Positions 41,191 to 52,300 of a stretch of 64,000 bases of DNA are shown piece by piece. The notes under the pieces were generated by a model, which had not been told where the DNA came from, did not search any database, and was given only the letters and a program-made list of their open reading frames with translations. This DNA is from Agelaius tricolor (taxonomy: Eukaryota; Chordata; Aves; Passeriformes; Icteridae). The translations under genes were made by a program, and so were the position numbers. Numbering within the stretch: position 1 is the stretch's first letter; every line of letters begins with the position of its first letter. The stretch spans positions 1,812,001 to 1,876,000 of the forward strand of contig JALJCS010000034.1 in the NCBI GenBank assembly GCA_023055355.1. Direction: 5' to 3'.

Positions 41191-42051
41191 TGCCTCTGCT
41201 GTGCTTCTGAAAAGCCCTGTGTGGGCGGGCCCTCAAATAAACACCCTTTCTCACCCTGCTGCCTGCAAACCCCCCTGCCCCCCAATAACTCCTAACTGGA
41301 CACCTGCTCACCCTCCCTCTCCCAGTCACAACCCTCAACTCACCTGAAGCCTCCATCTCAAACATCATTTTTGACACTGGGCAGATGCCTCCTGTGACAT
41401 GATCCATCTGCTGAAAGAAGTGCTGTGCTTGACACAACCTGGCATCTCTGGAAGCTGTGCACCTCCTAAAAACAATAAAAACACAAAACAAGAACAAAAC
41501 CAGAAATTGCAAATGCGCTTTACCACCCCTAAACACAAAACCCAAAATCGTCAACTAAAATACTCCCTGTATTCCATGCCATTTTCTTCACAGGATCTCC
41601 CAAGCCTCTATTCCTTTAGATGCCCAGAAACACCTGCTGAAAGCAAGCTGAGATAAGCTGAAAGAGGCTCTTCACTGAAATGACAGGAGAGCCCTTACCC
41701 CCGCACATCCCAGAGAGGGAATGAAACCCCTCAGCAAAGGCTGGGGTTAATATACCCCTGATGGTGCCCGCCTCCCATTCCCATGATGCCTGGGAAAAGG
41801 GAGGGGGCGAATCCCACTGAATAGAAAAGCCCTCAGAGCAGCTGCAGCTGTTTGGCTCCTCTGACTCAAATTCAAAGGGGGTAAAGGCCTTGTTATAGAA
41901 GAAAGCTCTTCAGAAAAATAACGGAGCTTTCTCTTTTGACACAACTACTTGGAGCAGAACAACAGAAAAATGGTAAGACATAAAGCATTGTGTTTAGGTA
42001 GCATACGATAAATTGGGTAATTTGCTGTTAACTTACATAATTATTCTGTGT
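41191..42051. other. Unique DNA with a possible plus-strand first exon
   Basis: Mostly unassigned. Near its end, a TATA-like TTAATATACC at 41,746 precedes a stretch ending in CAGAAAAATG|GTAAGA (ATG at 41,969-41,971), which has the form of a short 5' exon with the start codon at the splice site. A matching acceptor (TTATCATTGCAG) lies at about 42,832. Confidence 0.3.
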
Positions 42052-42362
42052 TTAACAAAAGCCATCTAATAAATTAACACCCAAAACTCCAGCAGCCCAG
42101 CTGGCCCTACCAAATCTCTCTGTTGATACATACAGTAAACAAAAAACCAAAATCCCAGGAATACCTGTCAGAAGTCTAGGAAAGAAACCTCTTGAAATTA
42201 TTCCTACCTCAAATACAAACCAACCCGTCCAGAAAGTGAGCTTCACTCAAAAAACCTATTTACACAGAGTTAATAAGACCAAGAAATAAAACAACACACC
42301 ATATACCACCAACGAATACAACAGCGAGGGAAAAAACCCACGTTTCTTTCTTTTTTTTATTT
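42052..42362. repeat. Partial copy of the G-depleted block end
   Basis: Nearly identical by eye to 22,131-22,430 (CCAAAACTCCAGCAGCCCAG, TCAGAAGTCTAGGAAAGAAA). It is about 310 bases with no other part of the block, so it is either a separate mobile or duplicated unit or the remnant of a larger copy. Confidence 0.9.
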
Positions 42363-43749
42363 CAACTAACTTCCTTTATTCGCTTGAACCAAAGATTTTG
42401 CCAGGGCTGTAACAACAACCATTTGTTTTTCTTCTTCTCCTTCTGAAATGTCCCTTCTCCTTCCCAAATTCCTTACAACTTCTGAGTTTCAATCCAAGCC
42501 AAAAGCAAAATTCGTGCACTTGTGAGTCCGGTGCTCCTGTCAGATTCTCTGTCTCCCTCCACATCTTCTTACACTTTCAGTCTGAACGCTGTCCTGCCCT
42601 GATGAGTTTGACAGAAGCATTGGCACATGTTAAGAGAGCATTTCCCTCCCTCCCTCCCTCCCCAGAGCTGGTTTCCTTAGCGCATTTCAATCGATCCCAA
42701 GCCCGCAATGATGCGCGCTCTGCCGGAAAGGGGAAACACGTGCTAGTGAACAGCAGCTCAGAAACAATTCTTTTCTAATGTTACCTGCTCTACTTGACTG
42801 CTCACTAACACAAGTCTAATTTTATCATTGCAGGGAGAATGCTGTAGGAAAATGTCTGATGAGCAGCCACAAAGGCCTCACTCCCTGCTACACAGCCTGC
42901 AACAACCTCGGCAGAGCGGAGCAGCCAAATCACCGCACTCTCCTTGCCGTGGGCAAGGGTAGAAGATTACTGGGGGAGGCATATAAAAAGAAGGGAAACA
43001 CTCCTATAAATGCACAGCCATTTGCTTTCAGAAGCCCAGAGTTCAGGATCTTCTCTAGGAAGCCAGACGTGACATGATATTTCTAAGATTTTCTTCTTCA
43101 TCGAAGGAAATGTACGTACATACACACTCTTACAAATGTACCTATGGTTTTGGGGTTTTTTTTCTTCTGAAGCTCCAAGAATGATTTCCCATCTTGAGTC
43201 ATTCAGAAGAAACGGCCCCTGTGACTCAGGTCAGAAGGGTGCCTGCGTTTTTGATCACGACAGCTTTTGGGTTTACCCTGTGAGCAGGAGCAGCCAGAGC
43301 TGAGGCTCAGCAGAGGCTGACCCCGGCCAGCCCCTTCCTCCCTTCCCTGCGTCACAATGACTTCCAGGCAGAAGGATGCAAAGCAGGTTTGTGTCTTTTC
43401 TCTTCAGTGCCAATAGGTAAAAGATGTAGGCTTTGAAATAACTGATGACCCTCTCTTGGAACTCTCCCAAGGACAGTTTGAAAGCAAAGACAGAAGATTG
43501 CTGCTAAATCCATATGGGATAAGGACGAGAGCAGCAAGGAGGGCAGGTGTGTCCCCCCCACCCTGAGGGTGCACCCAGAGCCCCGGGCAGGGACGGAGTC
43601 ACTGACTGCTCTCTGGGGACGAGACCCTCCCTGCAGGTGACACCGGCTTGTCCTCTCCCTGTGGCACAGGGACCTCCAGGCTCTAGGACCAGCCTCATTT
43701 TGTCAGCATCCAGGTGCTGTGCTAGAGCCAGAGGGGTCAAGGCTTTCCA
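42363..43749. other. Unique DNA with a weak second-exon candidate
   Basis: After the acceptor at about 42,832 the sequence GGAGAATGCTGTAGG could join the ATG at 41,969 to give MGECCRKMSDEQPQRP and stop after about 43 codons (TAG near 42,961). An MGxCC start resembles an acylation signal, but there is no homologue and the match may be chance. The rest shows CCCTCCCT runs at 42,645-42,662 and no further gene. Confidence 0.25.
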
Positions 43750-44035
43750 GAACCAGAGGATTCTTGCGGTTGGAAAAGCCTTCTAAGGTCATCGAGCCCA
43801 GCTGCTGCCCCAGCACTGCCAAGCTGCCCCCCCAAATCAGGTCCCTAAACACCACATCTTGACATCCTTGACATGTCTCCAGGCATGGGGACTTCCCTGG
43901 GCAGCCTGCTCCTATGCCTGAGCACCCTTTCAGGGAAGAAATTTTCCCTCCAATCCAATCTAAGCCTTCCCTGCTGCAAGTTGAGGCCATTTCCTTTTGC
44001 CGTGTCACTTCTTACCTGGGAGATCTCAGTGCTTC
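43750..44035 (-). mobile_element. CR1 LINE 3' fragment, minus strand
   Basis: Plus-strand text GGTTGGAAAAGCCTTCTAAG, GTCATCGAGCCCA, CTCCAGGCATGGGGACTTCC, CTGGGCAGCCTGCTCC and AAGTTGAGGCCATTTCC is the reverse complement of the CR1 3' region found across birds. It is 5'-truncated as is usual for CR1 and has no intact reverse transcriptase. Confidence 0.9.
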
Positions 44036-44570
44036 AACCTTACCTGCTCCTTCCCTAGGCGGTCTCTGGCTTGGCTGGAGGAGAGGAGAAACACTCCCAC
44101 CACAGGAATGGCAGCTCAGGAGGTCCCACACCAAGGCCAGGGGGAGCAGCCGTCCTCGCCAGAGCTCGCACGTCCCTTCTTCTCAGAGATTGGCTCTGCT
44201 TTTCCTCCCGGGCAGATCTCTGCTGAGTGCTTCACAATTGCCTGTTTGGAGGAGGGGGGGAAAAGAGGTTAGCCAAGTTTTTTATCCAGACTTACCTGAT
44301 AGCTTTGCCTCCTCCTGACTTCCTTCTGCTAAGAAAACAGCTGCCTTTGGACTTCTAGGGGCAACTTGCACGTCATGCCTGAAAAGGAACTACAGCCAAG
44401 AAGACAGATAATTGCAGCTTCGCCATGCCCACTGCCTGCAGAGCCGGCAGGCACCAGGCCAGCTCTGCTCCTCCTTCAAGTTGTTCCCAAAGCTGCTGGA
44501 AGAACTGAAGGCTACTTTGGCCTTCCATTGCTCTGCTTGTCCCGAGAAAGAGCTTTGAGTGTTGTTACCC
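44036..44570. other. Spacer between CR1 fragments
   Basis: Mixed sequence; some may be older CR1 DNA, but I see no clear match and no gene. Confidence 0.4.
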
Positions 44571-44579
44571 CTCCAGAAA

Positions 44580-44880
44580 GGAAGGGCCTTTCTGTCTCAC
44601 ACGCTCGGTGACACAAGGCTACGCCAAGCTGCAGCAGCCTCTGCTCCAGGTGGGAAGGGCTTCCTTCCTCCTCTGGCACCTGGCTGGCACAGGGCACAGG
44701 TTGCTCAGAGGTGCTGGGGCTGCCCCATCGCTGCAAGTGTTCAAGGCCCGTCGGTGCTCTGGGATGAGGCTCTGAGCAAGCTGCTCGATGGAAGCACGTC
44801 CCTGCCCACGGCGGCAGCAGCCTTGGAATGAGGTGATCTTTAGAGCCCCTTCCAACCTGAATTATTCCATGAGTCTGTGA
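44580..44880 (+). mobile_element. CR1 LINE 3' fragment, plus strand
   Basis: The stretch from GGCACAGGGCACAGGTTGCT through GGGGCTGCCCCATCGCTGC, GCTCTGAGCAAGCTGCTCG and CTTCCAACCTGAATTATTCC matches the CR1 3' untranslated end in sense orientation. It ends with the short ATTCCATGAGTCTGTGA tail. Target-site duplications are not visible. Confidence 0.85.
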
Positions 44881-45059
44881 ACTGAAAAAAGCGGGGAAAG
44901 AAATCTGTAAAGGTCACTAAATGCATCAAAGCACATCCCCATGGATCCAATCCTCAGCAGCCCATCCGGCCAAGGTCAGAGCTCTCTGCCCACCGAGGAC
45001 ACGGCAACCAGCAGGGACCTTTCTCCCACTCTCCAGCACGGACCTGCGAAGCCAGAGAG

Positions 45060-46080
45060 AAGTTTACAGACACCGGGAGGCAGCGGGACGGGGCGGGGCG
45101 GGCGGTCTTACCTTGCAAAGTTGGCGGCACAGAGGGCGGGCAGCGCCGCCGCCCCGCCGGGATTTTCCGGCCTGCCGTCGCTTCCGCCGCCTGGAGAGGG
45201 GCGTGCGCGGGCTCGGGGGGCTGCAGCCCTGTTCCGACGGCGCTCGCCCGCCCCCGCTCGCTGCCCCCGGCCCGCGGAGCGCTGCGACCGCGCCTCCGCC
45301 GCCCGCCGAAAGCGGCCCCGCCGGGCCGCCCCCCTCCCCGGCCATTCTTCTCAGCCATCGTGTCCCTTTTGCACTCCTGAACGTCTTTCACCCCTCCCGG
45401 CCATTTACCGAGCCCGCTCCGCCCGCCGCTCGCTCCCGCCCCTCGCCCTTGCCTCGCTCGGCAGCCGCGTCCTTGCCCCGCCCCCGGCAGCCAGCGGCGA
45501 GGGGCAGGGCGCTGGCTCGGGGGGCTGCAGTACCGCTCTCTGGCCACAGGGCGGCAGACTCCCGGGTCCGCGATTTTCCCGCCCTTTTGGCCACCATTTT
45601 GAGAATGTCAAACAAACTCCTCGACATTGGCGACGCGCCACTCCCAACATGGCAGGCGAGAGAGAACACCCCCCCCCCCCCCCCCTCGGCCGAGAGAGGC
45701 GGTTATTCAGATGCCGGTCAGGAACCCGCCGAAATACGCCCGCCCAAGGCGCCGCTGTGCCCACAGCCCGTGTCGGGTACACCTGAAACGCAAGAGAAAA
45801 TCCCACCAGGGCCGCGCCGGCGTTGGTGTTCCGTGCAGGCAGTCCATAAAGACAGATCGGGGTCCTCCGTTTTCCCGCCCTTTTGGCCGCCATTTTCAGA
45901 AGGTCAAACAAACTCCGCCACACGCCACGCCCAAGAGGGCTGCCTGGCGGCGGCGGGCTGCAGTACCGCGCTCTGCCCACAAGGCGGCAGCACTGCCGCC
46001 CACCCCAGCCGGGGGCGCCGCGCGCCTCGGGGCTGCGAGCGGCCAAGGCGGCAAAAAAGAACAGGGGCGATCCCCCCCAA
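45060..46080. promoter_or_regulatory. CpG island made of repeated E2F/YY1-type promoter units
   Basis: Two units contain TTTTCCCGCCCTTTTGGCC followed by a YY1-like CATTTT word (45,573-45,605 and 45,868-45,900), then GTCAAACAAACTCC. Each also has GGGCTGCAGTACCGC with CTGxCCACAxGGCGGCAG (45,518-45,555 and 45,954-45,990). A third copy lies at 57,790-58,065. The E2F site (TTTCCCGCC) and YY1 site (GCCGCCATTTT) are textbook motifs. A run of 18 C lies at 45,669. Confidence 0.6.
45112..45358 (-). CDS. Candidate coding first exon in a CpG island, unidentified
   Basis: Minus-strand ATG at 45,358 (GACACGATGGCTGAG) opens 82 codons rich in Arg, Gly, Ala and Pro (MAEKNGRGGGRPGG...PSVPPTLQ) up to the donor CAAG|GTAAGA at 45,112/45,111. 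The strong donor and CpG location fit a first exon. Against this, GC-rich DNA produces such frames easily and no downstream exon is identified. Confidence 0.3.
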
Positions 46081-47195
46081 AAAACTCCTCTAAAAATAAA
46101 TGCCAAAAACCTGCCTCTTACCAAACAAGAACCAAACAAGCCCCCTTTCTTTCAAGCCTTCTGTAAATAAATTTTATATTTCTAGTTTTCCTAGTTCTAT
46201 TCACACGTATATTTATACCGGACATCGATGTGTTACGTCATTTATACAATCTATTATGTCTATTCCTATTATCTGTATTTATTCATATTTTGTGGTTTTA
46301 TCAATATCATTATATATTGATTGTATATTTCTATACTTCGATTTAGATTTCTATCATACTTTTATTATTCCAAATGAAAATCCCATCTCTAACCAAACAA
46401 ATACCAAAAAACCCTTCTTTTAAACTATATTGAAATATTTTTATATTTATAGTTTGCATAATTATATTCACATTTATATTCACAGTTTATACTGATGCAT
46501 TCTATTCATAATTACATATCACATATATATTATTCACATCATATAGATACATTATTATTTTTATCATGTACCATATCTACTGCTACAACTTATTTTTTCT
46601 AATATTTTCAATTTTTATATCAAGCTTGATGTATTCATGAGATATTTTTACAATTAGATTTCTACCTTCCTATTATTTGTATTTGTAGTTTTTATAATAA
46701 AACCCCTGCTTTTGGCAAATAAAAACCAAAACCATCCTTTCTTTTAAACTACTTTTAATAATATTGTTGTATTTATATTTACCATATCTATAATGTTTTA
46801 TATATTATATCATAGTGATGTACTATATTTATAACTATTTTATAGGTACTTCCTATAATATATTATAGGAAGATATATACAGTATCACTTGTATTACGTG
46901 TTGTATGGATTTATGTCACTTTATATTTACAATCGTTTAATAATTTTATATCTATAACTGCATAGAATCGGAATACATTTCTATATTTAAAATTTCCTTT
47001 GAGTTGTGTTTATATTTATCATCTCTATTGATATATCTATAAACACATACAATACTCTTTTAAAAAATACAATGTCTTATTGGAATATATCACGACTTAT
47101 GTTACCTGTTAAATTTTAAATATAGATCGAATAGATCAAAATAAAAGTTTATTCCCATTCCTACACACCTACTTGTTTTGTTTAAATATAGCTAT
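46081..47195. repeat. AT-rich satellite, several units
   Basis: Cores occur near 46,095 (AACCTGCCTCTTACC), 46,380 (AATCCCATCTCTAACC) and 46,697 (AAACCCCTGCTTTTGGC), about 290-320 bases apart, each followed by TTTCTTTTAAACTA and TATTTATA-rich DNA. Same family as 58,060-59,900. Confidence 0.8.
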
Positions 47196-47199
47196 CTTT

Positions 47200-48050
47200 A
47201 GAATTTCACGTTTAAAATCCAATTCCTAAATGCAATGACAAAACAAACAGCATCGAATTCCCACCAATGTCTTCCAAAACCATCAAGATACCTCCACCAG
47301 CCAAACAGCTGCCAGCGAAAAAAACACACAACACTCTTTTCACTAACAGTTCTCATCACATCAGAAAAATGGAACCAAACGAAAAGAAAACCCTTGAGAA
47401 ACACACGCAGCAAATCACAAAAACCTCTAAAAAAAACCAAACCAACTCACTCAACTCCGAACAGTGCCACTGACCCTGAACGTTATTAAAAAAAAATAAC
47501 CAAAATTCTACATCTACACTAACTCAAAGAATAAGCAATACTCTGTCAAAAGAACTTTAGAAAGCAAACTAATGAACGAAATAGAAAAAAAAAAAAACTC
47601 AACCACTAAAAAATAAGAAAATAACTACCCAAATTTAAAAAACTACTTAAAAAGACCCACCATATAAATACCCACGTTCCCAAAAATAAAACTGATCAAC
47701 AACCACCAAATACGTCAAAGGACAAAAAAAAAAGGAAAAAAAAAAAAAAGAAAAGAAAACACTTTTGTAAAAAAAAAATCCCCCAAACCAAATCAACTTT
47801 AATTTACAACAAAAAATTATTCCCAACTGCAGAATAAACGCATAGAGCCTCATTCTGTCAAAATAAAAATACCACCCAGAAATAAACACAAAGCCGAAAG
47901 AGAAACGTAACCATTCACAAGATCTCCCAAATGATCCGTAACAATAAAACATACACTACAATCAAACAACCAAATAAATAAAAGCCCTGGAAGACGAGAA
48001 ACACAAACGCAATTAGAGAGATTTTAAAAACCCCGCTGCTATTAACGACA
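47200..48050. repeat. G-depleted repeat block, diverged copy 2
   Basis: A and C dominate the plus strand. Shared words with copies 1 and 3 include CCAACTCACT, CTGACCCTGAACGTTA and GACCCACCATATAAATACC. The remainder has A-rich runs. Open frames are not conserved with the other copies. Confidence 0.7.
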
Positions 48051-48239
48051 CGACGCCACCTCGAACCCACCGAAACAAACGCTACACGCCCACGCTAATA
48101 AAAGCCACCGCGACAGAATTAAAATCCGAGCCGCTGCTTCACGCAACGACCCGTAGAAACCATTGCACGCCTTTAAAAACAGAAGAGCCCGGCAAAAAAA
48201 ATATCCGAGTACAGAACTCGATTCAAACCAAACCTTTAT

Positions 48240-48900
48240 CGTCACCACCCGAACCGAGAACCGTACCGGTCAGGAAGAACGCCATAGCCCTTAGCGCACA
48301 CCCACTGCGACCAGAACAAACCCGTGCGATCGATCCCTACAAAGCCACCTCCGAACCACGACACCCCAGAACTTGCGGCAGCCCAACCCCGCGCTGCCGG
48401 CCCCGGACGGAGCGCGGCTCCCGGCGGCAAAGCGGCTCCTCCGGCGGCTGCTCCGGCGCGCAGGGGCGGCGCCGCCCCGGAGACCCCCCCGCCCCCGCCC
48501 GCTCCCCCTGCCCGGGGGGCCCCGGCGGCGCCCGAGCCCCGCGCCCGGAGCGGACAGAGCGGCCGGCACCGGCCGGGCCGGCGCAGCAGCGCCCGCGCCG
48601 CCTCTGCCGCCCTTGGCCGGCCCGGCGCCAGCTGCCCTCGGCTCCGCACGGCGGCTGCACCGGCAAAGCGGCTCCGCCGCTGCCGCGCCAAATTCCCCGG
48701 GCGCCTCGGCACCCGCCCGGCCCGGGCCGGCAGCGCTCCCGAGCGGCAACGCTCCGGGCCGGGCCGCGGCCACAAGAAGCGCCCTCAAATGCAGCGGCAC
48801 AGCCCGACTGCAGCCCTGCAAACGCCGCCAGAGCTGCGGCTGCCCGCAACTCAACCCCGAAACTGACGCCGCGGGCGGCGCTCACCTCGCTTCAACAAGG
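48240..48900. promoter_or_regulatory. CpG island
   Basis: CpG-dense block with GCGCC/CCGGCC words and open frames on both strands. No recognisable protein. Preceded by moderately CpG-rich DNA at 48,040-48,240. Confidence 0.6.
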
Positions 48901-50652
48901 GCAAAGAAATGGCTTCTCCCCTTCAAGTTCATCCCCTAGGAGAGCAGAAAAGAAGGGGCTTTCCTCCAATGAAATCCTTCAAGCCATGTGCAAAGGGGAA
49001 TTTTGACCTCCATTCAAACCCTTGCAAAGGAGGGACACCAGCGCTGTCCCCTCCATTTAAACCTTAGGATGATGAAAATGGGCTGGCTACCTTCAAATCA
49101 AAGCCATCCGATGACAACAATACTTTGCCCATTCCAGTTCAAATGGAACGCAGGGATTCCCTGTCACCCCTGGGATACCCCTAACAGCCGGGAAAAGGCA
49201 GCTTTTCCTTCAATCAACACCCTTCGAACCGCAGGCGAAGGCGGATCCCTCCCAGTTCAAACACAGACAATATTAGGAGAGTAGCTGCTTGCCTCTCCTT
49301 CATTTCTTTTGTCTTCACAAGCTCCGTTTTTGTTCCTGGGGAACCGGGGAGGGGGGACTGCCAAGATCCAATTGAAAAGGGAAAGGACCAAAGTCCCCGC
49401 TCCAAATCCACACGCGCTCACCCGTTCAGCTGCTGCTTCCCGGCACAAAGATTCGTCCCTCGGCACCTCCTTGAAGCGATGCTCCGCGGATCCAAGCGCG
49501 TATCCAGGTGTTCGCCCAGACGCTGCCAGCAGCTCTCGCAGTCCTTCCATGAGACAGCCCCGGGAGCCCCCCATGAACCCCTCTACTCAGCAGCTCCATG
49601 CAAAAGGCAGCTGGGGCAAAGCCTCCCCCTAAAACAGCCTCGCCCCCACCCCCGGCAGGAGCCGGCCCCTCATCATCCTCACAGCTCACACCTGGGGCTG
49701 CTCCGAGCCCCCCATCATCCTCACAGCTCACACCTGGCGCTGATGCCACTCTCCAACAGCGCCTCTCCCCGTCCAGCACACAGCCCGCTTCTCACAGACA
49801 CAGAGCCAACAGAAATCTGCTCCGGGTGCTGGCTGTTCTTAGTCCATCTGCTTCCACAATTCAGACACGGACGTGCGCTGATGGCATTGAGGGAAAGCTT
49901 TCCAGGGCACAAAACTGTCATTCTGGTAGCACGCTTTGAGACGCCTTCAGAAAAAGCAGAATCAGCGCCACCTCCTAAGAGCCCTGCTGAGGAACCCCGC
50001 CCTCCTTGGGACACCCAATGCAGCAGAGCTCGAAAAACGAGGGCAAAAGTCAAGCTTGGAGTGGGAAAAGACAATATAAATACAGCAGCCTTTCAAAAAA
50101 GCCTTCACACAGCAATAGTGGGAGCCGGTCACATTTCTGATTTCCTTGCTCTCTGGAATGACATCAATACGAAGTAAAAAACCCACACGAAACACAAGGC
50201 AGAGCTGGGATTTGACACGTCTTCCTTTTGGCTCTCGGGATGACAAGCGCCTCTTCCGGGACTGCGACACGCTTTGGGCGCTGGCAGAGAACGGAGGCAA
50301 AAGGTGCCAGAGAGCCCTTTCTATCGCCTTCAGCCCCTGCAGCTGTTCTGAGGGTTCCAGGGCACAGCTCGGTCCGTTCCTAGATCAAAACCTCACGGCA
50401 ATATCTTCAGAACTACAACCCATCTCCAGTCGGAACCTTCTACATTCCTGTAAACAAATGAGTGCAGAGAGAGGGTTTCTCCCCAGCTGAGTTTAGAGAC
50501 CAATTCCTATTCTTTAGCAATACCTAGAAAACCGAATGCCTTGCCAGGTTTTAGCATCCTACACCCACTCACCCCTCCCTGTGCATTTGGTGGCAGCTTT
50601 GGGTCCCTCTGGGGGACGGCACCCAGCGTGACCCCCGCCCCTCGCCCGCCCC
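48901..50652. other. Unique DNA with degenerate short repeats
   Basis: From 48,920 to 49,260 a loose repeat of about 45-50 bases contains TTCAAA or TTTAAA (CCATTCAAACCC, CCATTTAAACC, CTTCAAATCAAAG, CAGTTCAAATGG). At 49,668-49,740 a unit of about 50 bases occurs twice (CATCATCCTCACAGCTCACA). The frame 49,479-50,177 has no motif. No gene called. Confidence 0.5.
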
Positions 50653-50745
50653 CCACCGGCTCCTGCACCGCAGTGGGGCTCCCTCTCCTGGGCACCTTGG
50701 GCTGCCCCCAACGGCATCAGAGCACCGAGCCTTCACCCCCCCTTT
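50653..50745. repeat. About 95-bp GC-rich repeat, copy 2 of 3
   Basis: Matches 24,211-24,305 and 52,302-52,395 with a few changes (CACCTTGGGCTGCC for CACCTCGGGGTGCC). It lies just outside the left edge of segment B. Confidence 0.85.
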
Positions 50746-50944
50746 TCCTGACCCCCAAAGAAGGCTCAGAACGAGTCCGACTGCCCTGGACAGCAGCGCA
50801 GCGCTTCCCCCAAGCCCTTCCCACACGTGCATGGCCCCAGCAAGGGATTCTGCTGCAACAAGAAAGGGGGGGCAGCCCCCAGAAGGCTTGAGGTTCCTGC
50901 CCAGCCTCGCTGTCACGGGCCAGGGGCAGCGAGAGAGGGAGCGG

Positions 50945-51480
50945 CACGGACGGCGGGGACGGCCCGGCACGGAGCGGGGGCCGCTCTCAGCGCGATGCCG
51001 GCAAAGCCGCAGCTCCGGCGCTGTCGGCCGCGCTGCTTGAGCGGCACGGGGGGATCCGCCGAGAGCCTCCGGCCCCGCGCGGGGACTCCCGCAAGGGCCC
51101 AGGGGCGCCGGGCTCCGGCCCTCGGGGCTTTATTCTCCGGCAGCCCGAGCCCCGCGGCTGCGGGGCAAAGAAGGAAAGGGGGCACGGGAAGAGAGGAGCG
51201 AGAGCAGGGCATGACAAAGGGCGGCGAGGGAGCTCGGGCTGTGCAGGAAAGCGGCACGGGAAGGGAAAGCCCGGGACGAGGGTACAGGGAGGTTGGGCAG
51301 AGGAAGGAGAGAGGGGGAACAGAAGGGAGTAGCGGGCTAGGGACAGGACAGGAAGGAGCCGGGTTTGTGGGGGGAGAGGGAATGGGGGAAAGGGAGCGAG
51401 AGAAGGCGAATACGGGGAGAAGGAAGGAGGGCTAGAGAGAGGGACAGGCGGGGAAGCCTCCCAGAGCCTCGGCTGCAGCC
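50945..51480 (-). other. Poly(A)-site element, segment B copy
   Basis: Same structure as 22,590-23,130: pyrimidine-rich tract on the minus strand, GCCCCGCAG acceptor, then AATAAA at 51,134-51,129. Not coding. Confidence 0.6.
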
Positions 51481-51524
51481 CGAGCCCGGCCCGGCGCCTC
51501 GCCCTGCACGGGACGCTGCGCTCG

Positions 51525-51780
51525 GCGGAGCTCGGCTCGCTCCGGAGACGCTCGGCTCGAGTCGGCTCTTGTCGGCTAAACTCGCCTATTGTCGGCCAAA
51601 CTCGGCTACTGTCGGCTCTTGTCGCCTGCCTTCGCCTCTTCGCCTGAGCTCGGCTCGCTTCGCTTCAGGCAGCCTCGGAAGCCTCGCCTCGGTTCGCTCG
51701 AGGCCGTCAGGGTCGGCCGCTCTCGCCTTGCTTCGGCCGAGCTCGTGCGATTCCCCCGAAGGCGGCGGCGTTCGGTTGTG
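51525..51780. promoter_or_regulatory. CpG-rich TCGGCT array, segment B (shorter)
   Basis: CTCGGCT/GTCGGCT words as in segment A, but lacking the stretch corresponding to 23,295-23,560. Confidence 0.6.
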
Positions 51781-52300
51781 GTTTTGGAAATATCCTCCTC
51801 TATCGATTGTATCTTTCTATAGTTAGATTTATATTTCTAGAATACTTCTATTATTCCAAATAAAAACCCCATCTCTAACCAAATAAATACAATAAAAGCC
51901 TTCTTTTAAACGATACCGAAATATTTTAATTTATACTTTGCATAATTATATCCACATTTTTATTTATAGTTTCTTTGATGCATTATATAAATAATTATAT
52001 ATAATATATATAAAATTCGAAAAATATATTTAAAAGCTTAATTATATTCTGTATCGTATCTACTGCTACAACTAATTTTTTCTTATATTTTTAAATTCTA
52101 TATATATCTGTATGTATTTATGATATATTTCTAGACTTAGATTTCTACCTTCATATTCTTTGTATTTATAATTTTTATCATCAAAACCCTGCCTATTGAC
52201 AAGTAAAAAAAACCGCTTTATTTAATGACTTAAAAAATATTTTTATATTTATAATTTTCATATTTCCATTTATAATTTGCTCTCTAGTACGTGATAACAT
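51781..52300. repeat. AT-rich satellite, segment B
   Basis: Partner of 23,691-24,205, with cores near 51,865 (AACCCCATCTCTAACC) and 52,180 (TCAAAACCCTGCC). Confidence 0.8.
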
